From Propionibacteriaceae bacterium (GTDB lineage Bacteria; Actinomycetota; Actinomycetes; Propionibacteriales; Propionibacteriaceae): a stretch of 13,423 bases of DNA. A program made the translations under genes and the position numbers. Below the pieces are notes generated by a model. It was not told the origin of the DNA. It made no database searches and saw only the letters and a list, made by a program, of their open reading frames with translations. The stretch spans positions 1 through 13,423 of the forward strand of contig JAIRVA010000082.1 in NCBI GenBank assembly GCA_031254155.1, in the 5' to 3' direction. Positions 1-6,496 of the stretch are shown here, piece by piece (within the stretch, counting starts at the first letter, position 1; every line of letters begins with the position of its first letter).

Positions 1-593
1 GCGAAGCCCGCCCCCGCGAGGCCGCCCACCACCGCCCCGGACACCCACGAGGTGAAGCGGTTCCGGTCCAGGGCGACGATGAGGAAGATCACGCACGCCT
101 TCATCGCCTCCTCGACGAACGGGGCGACGAAGACCGCCACGCGGATCGCCGACACGCCCGAAGTCTCGTCGACGACGGCCATCTGGGAGCCGATCCAGCT
201 GTTGAGATAGTACGCGGCCGTGACCGCCAGACAGCCTCCCCAGCCGAGGGCGAGGAGCCAGACGGTGAGGCGTTGGGGCCGGTACCGGTCGACCAGGATG
301 AAGCAGACGATCCAGAAGACCATCGTGGGCAGGGCCCGGCCCGCCGCCAGCCACAGGGCGTCCGAGTTGAGGCCGGGGGAGATCGAACCGTCCGTGTATT
401 CCCTTGTCCGCATGACATCGGCGAGGAGGATCCAGATCGACGCCACGAGCGCGACGACGAGCGTCAGGGTGGCCCACGTCCACTTGTCGCGGAGGAGACG
501 CTGCCACCAGGCGAGCCCGGTCAGCGTCGGCGCAATCCCCGTCCGGCGGCGGACAAACGCCGCCTGGGCATCGGAGGTGTCGAGATGAGCCAT
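1..593 (-). CDS. PrsW-family intramembrane metalloprotease-like protein (C-terminus cut off by window edge)
   Basis: Reading the minus strand from the ATG at 593-591 gives an open frame running off the left edge (197 complete codons). It has a hydrophilic N-terminus of about 38 residues, then hydrophobic segments near residues 40-60, 80-101, 109-130 and 149-175. The last contains the paired acidic motif APFVEEAMKA (E161-E162), followed by G-rich SGAVVGGLAGAGF. The EE motif followed by a Gly-rich helix is the signature of PrsW-type membrane proteases (CAAX/PrsW superfamily), which in Bacillus cleave anti-sigma factors inside the membrane. The later metal-binding residues lie outside the window, so catalysis cannot be confirmed. 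Its substrate is unknown. It starts 45 nt downstream of a tRNA gene on the same strand, so the two may share transcription. Only a weak purine stretch (GGTGAG) precedes the start. Confidence 0.8.
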   Translation of the reverse strand, partial: MAHLDTSDAQAAFVRRRTGIAPTLTGLAWWQRLLRDKWTWATLTLVVALVASIWILLADVMRTREYTDGSISPGLNSDALWLAAGRALPTMVFWIVCFILVDRYRPQRLTVWLLALGWGGCLAVTAAYYLNSWIGSQMAVVDETSGVSAIRVAVFVAPFVEEAMKACVIFLIVALDRNRFTSWVSGAVVGGLAGAGF

Positions 594-638
594 CTCACCA
601 GGATACCGCGAGCGGTTCTCACGTGATGTGGTGGGGTG

Positions 639-712
639 CGCCCCATGGAGGATTTGAACCTCCGACCGGCAGATTAGAAGTCTGATGCTCTATCCAGCTG
701 AGCTAATGGGGC
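639..712 (-). tRNA. tRNA-Arg (anticodon TCT)
   Basis: On the minus strand the acceptor arms GCCCCAT (712-706) and ATGGGGC (646-640) pair completely. The D-stem GCTC/GAGC, the anticodon loop CTTCTAA and the T-stem GGAGG/CCTCC around TTCAAAT are all present. The loop places TCT at positions 34-36, reading AGA, hence arginine. The discriminator base is G and no CCA is encoded. One mismatch (U-C) sits at the top of the anticodon stem. Total length is 74 nt. A TAGACT -10-like box lies 9 nt upstream of the 5' end. Confidence 0.95.
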
Positions 713-721
713 TTTGGGCCA

Positions 722-727
722 AGTCTA
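722..727 (-). promoter_or_regulatory. Putative -10 box of the tRNA-Arg promoter
   Basis: The minus strand carries TAGACT at 727-722, matching the actinobacterial TANNNT -10 pattern and spaced correctly to start transcription just before the tRNA 5' end at 712. No convincing -35 hexamer is visible. The same hexamer occurs upstream of orn and of the L,D-transpeptidase. Confidence 0.4.
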
Positions 728-804
728 GCGGCTGGTACCGCTCCGCCGCTTGGGCCACAAGCCGCAGCCGTCTCCCAGGCCGGGAGGGATAGAGTGAGGG
801 GGTC

Positions 805-2004
805 ATGACTGAGCCTCTTCGTACCTTCTCCTGGCCCCGCTTCATCACGTCGGCGTACGGCCCGACGTTCCTGTCCTCGATCGGCTACGGCGCCGTCACG
901 CCGCTGGTCGCCCTGTCGGCGCTGCATCTGGGCGCGTCGGTCGAACTGTCCGCCCTGATCACCGGGCTCACGGGCGTCGGGCAGATCGTGGGCGACCTGC
1001 CGGCGAGTTGGATCGCCACGCGATTCGGGGAGAAGAAGGCGATCGCGCTCGCCTGCCTGTGGGACGCGACCTGGCTCACCGTGGCGTTCTTCGCGGCTTC
1101 CCTCCACGTCCTGGCCGTCGCCGTCTTTGCTTTCGGCTTGTCAGGATCGGTTTTCGGGCTGGCCCGCCAGAGCTACATCACGGACGCGATCCCCACGCGG
1201 TTCCGCGCCCGCGCGCTCAGCAGCCTGGGCGGGACGTTCCGGATCGGCGGTTTCATCGGCCCGCTTGCCGGCTCGGGCATCATCGCCCTCTGGAACCTGC
1301 AGGCGGCGTACGCCTTCGCGGCGGTCATGAGCCTGTTCGCGGCCGCCGTGACCATGCTGTTGCCCGACTTACCCTCGGACGTGCAGTCGCGGCGGGCCGG
1401 GCCGGACGGCGGTCCCCGGCTGTTCACCGTTCTCAAAGCGTACGTGCGCGTCTTCCTCACTCTCGGCGTCGGGGTGTTCTGCATCGGGCTGGTCCGGGCG
1501 GTCCGCCAGGTCGTCCTGCCGTTGTGGTGCGAGTCGCTCGGGATGGACGCGTCGCAAACCTCGCTCGTGTACGCGGTGTCCATGGGTATCGACATGAGCC
1601 TCTTCTTCCTCGGCGGGTTCATCATGGACCGGTTCGGGCGCATGTGGGTCGCTCTGCCGTCCATGGTCATCCTCGGGATCGGGCTGGCATCGCTGGCGCT
1701 CGCCCATTCCGCCTGGGCGGTGGTCATCGTGGCTGCCGTCCTGGGGCTCGGCAACGGGATCGGCTCGGGCATCATCATGACGCTGGGTTCCGACGCCTCC
1801 CCGGACGTGGGGCGGGCCCAGTTCCTGTCCGGCTGGCGCCTGTTCTCCGACACCGGCAACGCCGTCGGTCCGCTCGCCCTGTCGGCGGTGACCGGTCTCG
1901 CCTCGCTCGGCGTCGCCACGGTGGCGCTGGGCGGTGTCAGCGTCGTGGGCGCCGGCTGGCTCGCGTACTGGATCCGGCGCACCCCGGCCGCGCGGGCAGG
2001 CTAG
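805..2004 (+). CDS. Major facilitator superfamily transporter
   Basis: This 399-residue, very hydrophobic protein has the usual MFS length for 12 membrane helices. The MFS motif-A loop appears twice, as expected for the duplicated fold: GDLPASWIATRFGEKKA after helix 2 (residues 62-78) and GGFIMDRFGRMW in the second half (about residues 271-282). A central hydrophilic loop (about residues 190-212, rich in D, R and G) separates the halves. The ATG at 805 follows a GAGGGGG ribosome binding site. The substrate cannot be read from sequence; a drug- or metabolite-efflux role is possible but unproven. Its stop is 9 nt before the orn start, so co-transcription with orn is likely. Confidence 0.88.
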   Translation: MTEPLRTFSWPRFITSAYGPTFLSSIGYGAVTPLVALSALHLGASVELSALITGLTGVGQIVGDLPASWIATRFGEKKAIALACLWDATWLTVAFFAASLHVLAVAVFAFGLSGSVFGLARQSYITDAIPTRFRARALSSLGGTFRIGGFIGPLAGSGIIALWNLQAAYAFAAVMSLFAAAVTMLLPDLPSDVQSRRAGPDGGPRLFTVLKAYVRVFLTLGVGVFCIGLVRAVRQVVLPLWCESLGMDASQTSLVYAVSMGIDMSLFFLGGFIMDRFGRMWVALPSMVILGIGLASLALAHSAWAVVIVAAVLGLGNGIGSGIIMTLGSDASPDVGRAQFLSGWRLFSDTGNAVGPLALSAVTGLASLGVATVALGGVSVVGAGWLAYWIRRTPAARAG

Positions 2005-2007
2005 ACT
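2002..2007 (+). promoter_or_regulatory. Possible -10 box for a leaderless orn transcript
   Basis: TAGACT at 2002-2007 overlaps the MFS stop codon. It lies 6 nt before the orn GTG, which would place the transcription start at or next to the start codon. No good Shine-Dalgarno sequence precedes that GTG. This suggests, but does not prove, a leaderless transcript in addition to read-through from the MFS gene. Confidence 0.3.
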
Positions 2008-2013
2008 GCTCAA

Positions 2014-2634
2014 GTGGAAAACCTGGTTTGGATTGACTGTGAGATGACAGGGCTTGACCTCGCCCGCGACGCGCTGATCGAGGTCGCCGTGTTGGTGACG
2101 GACTCGGAACTCAACGTGTTGGGGGAGGGTGTCGATGTCATCATCGCCCCGCCGCCGGCCGCGTTGGACCAGATGAGCGAGTTTGTCACGACCATGCACG
2201 CGTCCTCCGGGCTGTTGGACGCGCTGGCCGACGGTGTGAGTCTCGCGGAGGCCGAGGCGGCGGTCCTCGCGTACGTCCGGACGTACGTGCCCGAGGCGGA
2301 CAAATCCCCCCTCGCCGGCAACAGTGTGGGGACGGACCGGGCGTTTCTCGCGCGCGACATGCCCGAACTGGAAGGCCACCTGCACTACCGCAACGTCGAC
2401 GTGTCGAGCATCAAGGAGTTGGCGCGCCGGTGGTACCCGCGGACGTTCTTCGCCTCCCCCGAGAAGCGCGGACACCACCGGGCGCTGGGGGACATCCAGG
2501 ACTCCATCAACGAGCTGCGCTTCTACCGGGAGGCGGTTTTCGTCGCGCCCCCCGGACCGTCCAAGGATCAGGCCCGCAAGCTTGCGGCCAAGTACGGCGG
2601 ACCATTCACTTTGGTCGCCGATCAGGCCGGTTAG
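2014..2634 (+). CDS. orn: Oligoribonuclease (DEDDh 3'-5' exoribonuclease)
   Basis: Orn degrades 2-5 nt RNA fragments, including pGpG, to mononucleotides in the cytoplasm as the last step of mRNA turnover. The 206-residue protein starts at GTG 2014 with the family opening ENLVWIDCEMTGLD; D8 and E10 form the DxE motif. D108 lies in AGNSVGTDRAFL, and H155 and D160 in HHRALGDI, completing the DEDDh metal-binding set. The middle QMSEFVTTMHASSGLLDA and RNVDVSSIKELARRWYP are also typical. It appears complete, with a slightly extended C-terminus. It runs in the same direction as the MFS gene and ends tail-to-tail with the L,D-transpeptidase, the two frames sharing 4 nt. Confidence 0.96.
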   Translation: MENLVWIDCEMTGLDLARDALIEVAVLVTDSELNVLGEGVDVIIAPPPAALDQMSEFVTTMHASSGLLDALADGVSLAEAEAAVLAYVRTYVPEADKSPLAGNSVGTDRAFLARDMPELEGHLHYRNVDVSSIKELARRWYPRTFFASPEKRGHHRALGDIQDSINELRFYREAVFVAPPGPSKDQARKLAAKYGGPFTLVADQAG

Positions 2635-4097
2635 TGGACGACCACCGCACTGCCGTGTGACAACCAGTCGTACACGGCTTGGGCGTCCGCCTCGCGCAGG
2701 TTGACGCAGCCGTGGGACACCGGCGTACCGAAGTCATTGTGCCAGTACGCGGTGTGGAAGCCAATGTTCCCGTTGAACCAAACGGCCCATTTGACGTTGT
2801 CGTAGCTGTAACACTCGCCGCCCACACACCCCTGGACCGTCTGGGAGGGGACGCGGGAGTAGACGCGGTACGTACCCGTCGGCGTGGCGTGGCCGGGCGC
2901 ACCGGTGCTGACAAGATAGTTGGCCGTCGGGGTCGGGCCGTCCATCAGGGTGACGGTCTGCGCGGCCAGGTCGATGTCGGCCCAGTGGGCGCGCTCCGAA
3001 CCCGCTGGCGGCGCGGGCGCGGCATAGGGTGTTTCCACGGTGGCGGGTGGTACCTCGGTGAATGCCACCTCCACGGGTGCCGCCTGATCTGCCTCGAGGG
3101 TGGTCTTGAGCGTGTCGGTGAGAGCTTCGGGATCGGCCACCGTACGTCCCGGCGTACCTTCCTGGATGACCCGCAGCACGGTCCCCGCGGAGTCGACCAG
3201 GACGTGGCGGTCGATGGGCGCGGTGCTGACGGCCTGGCTGATGGCGGACTGGACCAGCGCCAGCAGCCGTTCGCGGCTGAACGTGGTCGTGAGCCCCGTA
3301 CTGGCGGCCGAGAAGTCAGCCAGCGCCGCGATCTCGTCTGGATGCAGGGTGTACAGGGTGGTACCGGCGGACGTGAGGGTGTACGACTGGTTGAGGCGCT
3401 GGTTGATCCACGCGTCGGCGGTGGTCGCCTGCTGGGTGGAGACCGCGGGCTGGACGACGCTCGGGTCGAGGGTGAGACTGCCGTGGCCGGAGTTGTCCGC
3501 CAGCGTGGTGGCGACCGCCCTGGGATCCGGCTCGGCCACTCCCTGGCCCGTGGTCGACGGTGTCACCTGGAACTCGCCGGCGGTGGCGTCGTACACGAGC
3601 GTGGCATTGACCGGGTCGACGAACTGGGTGGGGAAGGCCGTCCGGGCCCACGTGTCGAACTGGGCGGAGTCGATAGCGACGGCGAGGGCCACACCGGGTC
3701 GCTGCCGGGGCGCAAAGACCCACAGTTTCTGAGTGGAGCCCTGGGCCAGCGAGGCGAGGGTCCGGGCCCGGTCGAGTGCTATGCCCAGGTCGCGGCCGTT
3801 CGCCTCCCTGGTCGCGCCGCCGACCGTGACGCGAAGCGTCAGCTCGGTCTCGATCTGATCAAGGACGGGTGCGGCCTCGGCGGCGGTCAACCCGGAAAGG
3901 TCGTGACCGGCGAGCCGGGTGCCGGGCAGGTAACGGTCCTCGTACGCGGCGTCCATGATGACGCCGATCACCAGACCCAGGAGGAGCAGACCGCCCAGAA
4001 CCGAACCGAGAAGGGCCGCCAGACGCCACCGCGAGTGTCGGCGGACTCGCGCGGTCTGCCGGTGACGAGACACCGCGGGGCGAACCGGGGCAGCCAA
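2631..4097 (-). CDS. Membrane-anchored L,D-transpeptidase (YkuD domain with VanW-like peptidoglycan-binding region)
   Basis: This enzyme makes 3-3 cross-links in peptidoglycan or attaches proteins to it. From the TTG at 4097 it has 488 residues: a basic N-terminal tail, one membrane helix (about 27-50), a long extracytoplasmic region resembling the peptidoglycan-binding domains found with YkuD/VanW proteins (about 60-350), and a C-terminal YkuD domain (about 370-488). The catalytic motif SHGCVNLR is present (S461, H462, C464) with H448 upstream. A CVGGEC pair (C424, C429) could form a disulfide. The start is uncertain. No Shine-Dalgarno sequence precedes TTG 4097, whereas a near-perfect AAGGAGG (4200-4194) sits 6 nt before an in-frame CTG at 4187. 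Starting there would add 30 Arg-rich residues. An in-frame stop lies farther upstream, and no ATG, GTG or TTG occurs between it and 4097. Confidence 0.9.
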   Translation of the reverse strand: MAAPVRPAVSRHRQTARVRRHSRWRLAALLGSVLGGLLLLGLVIGVIMDAAYEDRYLPGTRLAGHDLSGLTAAEAAPVLDQIETELTLRVTVGGATREANGRDLGIALDRARTLASLAQGSTQKLWVFAPRQRPGVALAVAIDSAQFDTWARTAFPTQFVDPVNATLVYDATAGEFQVTPSTTGQGVAEPDPRAVATTLADNSGHGSLTLDPSVVQPAVSTQQATTADAWINQRLNQSYTLTSAGTTLYTLHPDEIAALADFSAASTGLTTTFSRERLLALVQSAISQAVSTAPIDRHVLVDSAGTVLRVIQEGTPGRTVADPEALTDTLKTTLEADQAAPVEVAFTEVPPATVETPYAAPAPPAGSERAHWADIDLAAQTVTLMDGPTPTANYLVSTGAPGHATPTGTYRVYSRVPSQTVQGCVGGECYSYDNVKWAVWFNGNIGFHTAYWHNDFGTPVSHGCVNLREADAQAVYDWLSHGSAVVVH

Positions 4098-4193
4098 CGG
4101 TGTCTCGAGACTGCGGCGGGGGCGACCGGACCGGCTCGTTGTCTCGAGACGGCGGGAATACTGGGTGGGGGGTGGTGTACCGGCCAGCGGACG

Positions 4194-4200
4194 CCTCCTT
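4194..4200 (-). promoter_or_regulatory. Strong ribosome binding site with no standard start codon after it
   Basis: The minus strand reads AAGGAGG here. The next 20 nt contain no ATG, GTG or TTG in any frame, but a CTG in the L,D-transpeptidase frame follows at the ideal 6-nt spacing (4187-4185). Either translation starts at CTG, or the site serves something not visible. Confidence 0.5.
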
Positions 4201-4235
4201 CGCGCAGTCGGGATACCCTGGTCACTGGTAGATTC

Positions 4236-4241
4236 AGTCTA
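4236..4241 (-). promoter_or_regulatory. Putative -10 box for the L,D-transpeptidase
   Basis: TAGACT on the minus strand (4241-4236), 36 nt before the strong ribosome binding site, matches the -10-like boxes upstream of tRNA-Arg and orn. No clear -35 is visible. A perfect 12-bp palindrome, GCGCGTACGCGC (4264-4275), lies just upstream in the divergent spacer and could be an operator. Confidence 0.35.
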
Positions 4242-4351
4242 GCGAGTCCCGTCGAAGCGGGGTGCGCGTACGCGCGGCCCAGGTCAATTCCGTTTGTCCC
4301 GGGGGAAGAAGAGGCCCTGGAGTGCGTGTCTTAGGCCATAAGGAAGATACC

Positions 4352-4738
4352 GTGATAACCAAGGTGACAAGGTTAGTGTGCGTGCCGGTCGTTGGCGTGC
4401 TGGTTGTGTCGGCCCTGGTGTCGTGCGCCGCTCCGACATCGACACCCGGTAGCGTGACGGGTGTCGTCCAGGTGTGCAGCGGGAGTGTACCCCCGGGCAC
4501 GGTCACCTGTTGGCCGTCGGCAGCCAGCGTGACGGCGGTGCCGGCGGGCGGTAGTGATCATCACGCGGTGTCGGTTGAGACGGCTATCGATGGTTCATTC
4601 TCGCTCACCCTACCCTCGGGGACCTACACGCTGACGGCGCTCGCGAGTGGCCCGGTGCCTGGTCGGTACGAACCCCAGGACGGCGACGTAACAGCTGGTG
4701 AGACGACTCAAGTCGAGTTCACATTCGACATGCCATGA
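4352..4738 (+). CDS. Small lipoprotein with a carboxypeptidase-regulatory-like beta domain
   Basis: The start chosen is GTG 4352, preceded by AAGGAAG at good spacing; an earlier in-frame start at 4262 has no binding site and would bury the signal peptide. The resulting 128-residue protein has a lipoprotein signal: a short basic start, a hydrophobic stretch (residues 8-23) and the lipobox LVSC, with C25 as the lipidated cysteine. A low-complexity linker rich in T, S, P and G follows. The C-terminal half reads like a small carboxypeptidase-regulatory/transthyretin-like beta sandwich (DGSFSLTLPSGTYTLTA, then VTAGETTQVEFTF), a fold usually found in surface or periplasmic-side proteins. Function is unknown. 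It is divergent from the L,D-transpeptidase, fitting an envelope role. Confidence 0.75.
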   Translation: MITKVTRLVCVPVVGVLVVSALVSCAAPTSTPGSVTGVVQVCSGSVPPGTVTCWPSAASVTAVPAGGSDHHAVSVETAIDGSFSLTLPSGTYTLTALASGPVPGRYEPQDGDVTAGETTQVEFTFDMP

Positions 4739-4800
4739 GCGAAGTGGTCAATACTGCTATTCCGGGGTACGCCACGTACACCTTGCGGGCATATTGCTAG

Positions 4801-4837
4801 AAAATCCCTAGCCAAATACACTTTGACTAGGGATTTT
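4801..4837. terminator. Hairpin, possible bidirectional terminator, at the left element boundary
   Basis: AAAATCCCTAG (4801-4811) and CTAGGGATTTT (4827-4837) form a perfect 11-bp inverted repeat with a 15-nt loop, A-rich on the left and T-rich on the right, so it could end transcription from either side. It lies downstream of the lipoprotein gene. An analogous hairpin occupies the same position in copy B. Confidence 0.6.
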
Positions 4838-4841
4838 ACGA

Positions 4842-4874
4842 GTGTCCAGAGAGAGCACTTGAACCGTGCCGAAG
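4842..4874. other. Putative integrase core site A (tRNA-3'-end-like)
   Basis: The plus strand contains GCAC-TTGAACC-GTGC (4856-4870): a 7-nt centre flanked by 4-nt inverted arms. Copy B has GGAC-TTGAACC-GTCC, with the same centre and compensating changes in the arms. Read on the minus strand, GGTTCAAG followed by a C/T-rich stretch and GGACAC resembles a tRNA T-loop and acceptor end. Tyrosine recombinases often use such sites as crossover cores. The assignment is an inference. Confidence 0.4.
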
Positions 4875-5003
4875 GTGTCTTCATACTGTCGGGTGACTTG
4901 CGGGATTATGCTGCTTACCAGGTTGTTTACATGAGGCTTGGTTGGCGTGGGTGTGCTCGGGTAGGCCAGGAGTGGCATGGTAATCGCACGAGATCGGAGT
5001 CGC

Positions 5004-5785
5004 ATGGCGAAGACTGCTGGGACGAACAGCTGGGGCCACATTCGTATGTTGCCGTCGCAACGGTTCCAGGCGTCGTATGTCGGGCCGGACCTGCGGCGGC
5101 ATAACGCTCCGGAAACGTTTTCCACGAGGCTCGCGGCGCAGGGCTGGCTGGTGAGCGTAAAATGGTCCGAGGGGCGGGTGCCCCGGCGGTACGGGAACAG
5201 GTGAGGGTGGTGGCGGCTACGCCAGTGACGGTGGGGGAGTACGCCCTGGGATGGCTGGACCGGGCGACGCATTTGCCGTTGGCTGGGGTATCATACCGGG
5301 AGTTGCGGCGCAAGGACATCAATGTGGTGCGGGGGCTGGTGAAGGTCCGCCGCGCGGTGACCAGGGCGAACGGGGTGACGTTGATCGGGGAACCGAAGAC
5401 CGAGGCGGGGGTGCGGGATGTGCCGATCCCGTCGGCGATGCTCGGGGACGTGCGCCGTCACCTGCTCGACTATTTTCAACTCGGTGACGAGGGCTTGTTG
5501 TTCTACGACCTGTCGACCGGGGGAAGTGTGCATGATTTGACGTGGCGGCGGTCTCGGTTGAAGGCGTGCGACCAGGCGGGTGTGACAGACTTCCATTTTC
5601 ATGATCTGCGGAAGACTGGGCTGACGTACTTGGCATTGTCCGGAACGACGGCGCGGGAACTCCAAGTCATCGCGGGACATACCACAGCAACCATGGCCAT
5701 GCGATACCAGGAAGTCGTGATAGGCCACCTTACCGAGGCGCACAACCGGCTTTCCCAATCTATCGGGGCGGTCGGAGCAAAGTAG
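5004..5785 (+). pseudogene. Tyrosine recombinase/integrase, broken by frameshift and internal deletion
   Basis: The N-terminus is intact: MAKTAGTNSWGHIRMLPSQR and on to LAAQGWL match the downstream integrase almost residue for residue. After about 5150, indels shift the frame, which ends at 5204. Similarity resumes in another frame from about 5171 (PAVREQVRVVAATPVTVGEYALGWLDRATHL). It is then interrupted at about 5277, where about 370 bp of the intact gene is replaced by about 18 unrelated bp. The deletion removes most of the core-binding domain and the first catalytic arginine (GLRSGE). The C-terminal catalytic residues survive (HDLRKTG, GHTTATMAMRY). An ATG at 5162 opens a 207-residue frame over the C-terminal part, but it lacks the catalytic Arg and cannot be a working recombinase. 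A residual DNA-binding fragment is conceivable. Confidence 0.92.
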
Positions 5786-5896
5786 TCTCGCTCACGCGAG
5801 CGCCTATGATCGTCTATTGTAAACGTGTGATAATTGTTCCAGTGTTGGTAACCACTTGAACTGCTGTCGCTTTGAGCTTTGGACGAGTTCACCGCG

Positions 5897-6496
5897 TCAT
5901 GCTCCAGCGAGAACAGTTCCCCTTCTGGGAGTGAGTTGCTCTTGGAGATAGCGTTCGAGCTCATGCCGCGTGTAAAGGTGCTCGCCCCATTGCTCTCGAC
6001 AGTCTGGAACAAGAGTTCGCTTGTGGCTGATCATATTGGTGACTCGATGAAACTGAGTTAGGGCCACAGCGGCAGTGCGTTCGCGGAGACACTCCTCGGA
6101 TTCCCCGGGGGGAACGGCGAAACGGTCCACACCGAGAATTGGGCCTCCGTCAAGGTTGAGCGTTATCAAGTGACACGTGGCTCCAAACTCAGCACGACTC
6201 TCGTCGAGCGCATACCGGTACCCTCCAATGCCTCGATAGTCCGGTAGTGACGGGTGGAAGTTCACCGCAAGCTCGCGAACCTTGTTCAACATCTCCGAAG
6301 GCACGACTTGATCGGCTTTGAAGGCGAACAACAGGTCACATCCGCTCCAGTTCTGGAAGTAGCGAGTGTGTTCCTCTCCATAATCCCAGGGATACCAGTC
6401 GACCGATCTGAAGACCCGTCTCAGGTGATCGTGAGCTAATCCGCTCCACCTTGACGTGTCGCTGAGTAGGAGCACTCGCCGCTCGTCTTGTCTCAC
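5897..6496 (-). CDS. Formyltransferase-domain protein (10-formyl-THF-dependent type), substrate unknown
   Basis: The start is GTG 6496-6494, overlapping the argG stop by 4 nt (GTGA) behind a GGGGGGA stretch, so translation is coupled. The 199-residue protein is about the size of PurN and lacks the C-terminal domain of methionyl-tRNA formyltransferase. The formyltransferase core is clear: AVNFHPSLPDYRGIGGYRYAL contains the N79-x-H81 pair, followed by G-x-T-CHL and NLDGGPIL with D116. The Asn-His-Asp arrangement and spacing match the catalytic residues of Fmt and PurN. The HPSLPDYRGIGGY variant differs from PurN and from tRNA formyltransferase, and resembles the stand-alone formyltransferases that modify amino groups of sugars or amino acids. 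Position as the last gene after exporter, argH and argG implies it acts on the same metabolite. The folate donor is expected from the family, not shown. Confidence 0.8.
   Translation of the reverse strand: MRQDERRVLLLSDTSRWSGLAHDHLRRVFRSVDWYPWDYGEEHTRYFQNWSGCDLLFAFKADQVVPSEMLNKVRELAVNFHPSLPDYRGIGGYRYALDESRAEFGATCHLITLNLDGGPILGVDRFAVPPGESEECLRERTAAVALTQFHRVTNMISHKRTLVPDCREQWGEHLYTRHELERYLQEQLTPRRGTVLAGA

Larger units (their letters stand above)
4801..5785 (+). repeat. Degraded copy (A) of an attachment-region-plus-integrase unit
   Basis: This stretch matches 11141-12484 (copy B) along its length: hairpin, tRNA-like core, about 120 nt of shared leader including the GAGGCTTGGTTGGCGTGGGT string, then the integrase gene. 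Copy A has lost one of two 11-bp-spaced repeats before int, has small indels around 5150-5180, and lacks about 350 bp of the integrase middle (junction at about 5277-5295). The surviving parts remain very similar, indicating fairly recent shared ancestry. Confidence 0.9.

Noticed and set aside
1369..2478. Minus-strand frame (369 codons) across the MFS/orn junction
   Set aside because: His/Asp/Arg-rich antisense product crossing two well-supported genes.
2679..4334. Long plus-strand frame (551 codons) opposite the L,D-transpeptidase
   Set aside because: Gly/Arg/Val-rich shadow without domains; the minus strand carries a clear YkuD catalytic motif.
4801..5000. CRISPR array or toxin-antitoxin locus in the repeat-bearing spacer
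   Set aside because: No regularly spaced repeats and no paired small genes; the repeats are one hairpin and one core shared with copy B.
5162..5785. Separate 207-residue integrase gene
   Set aside because: Lacks the catalytic Arg region and most of the core-binding domain; it is the tail of the broken copy, not an independent gene.
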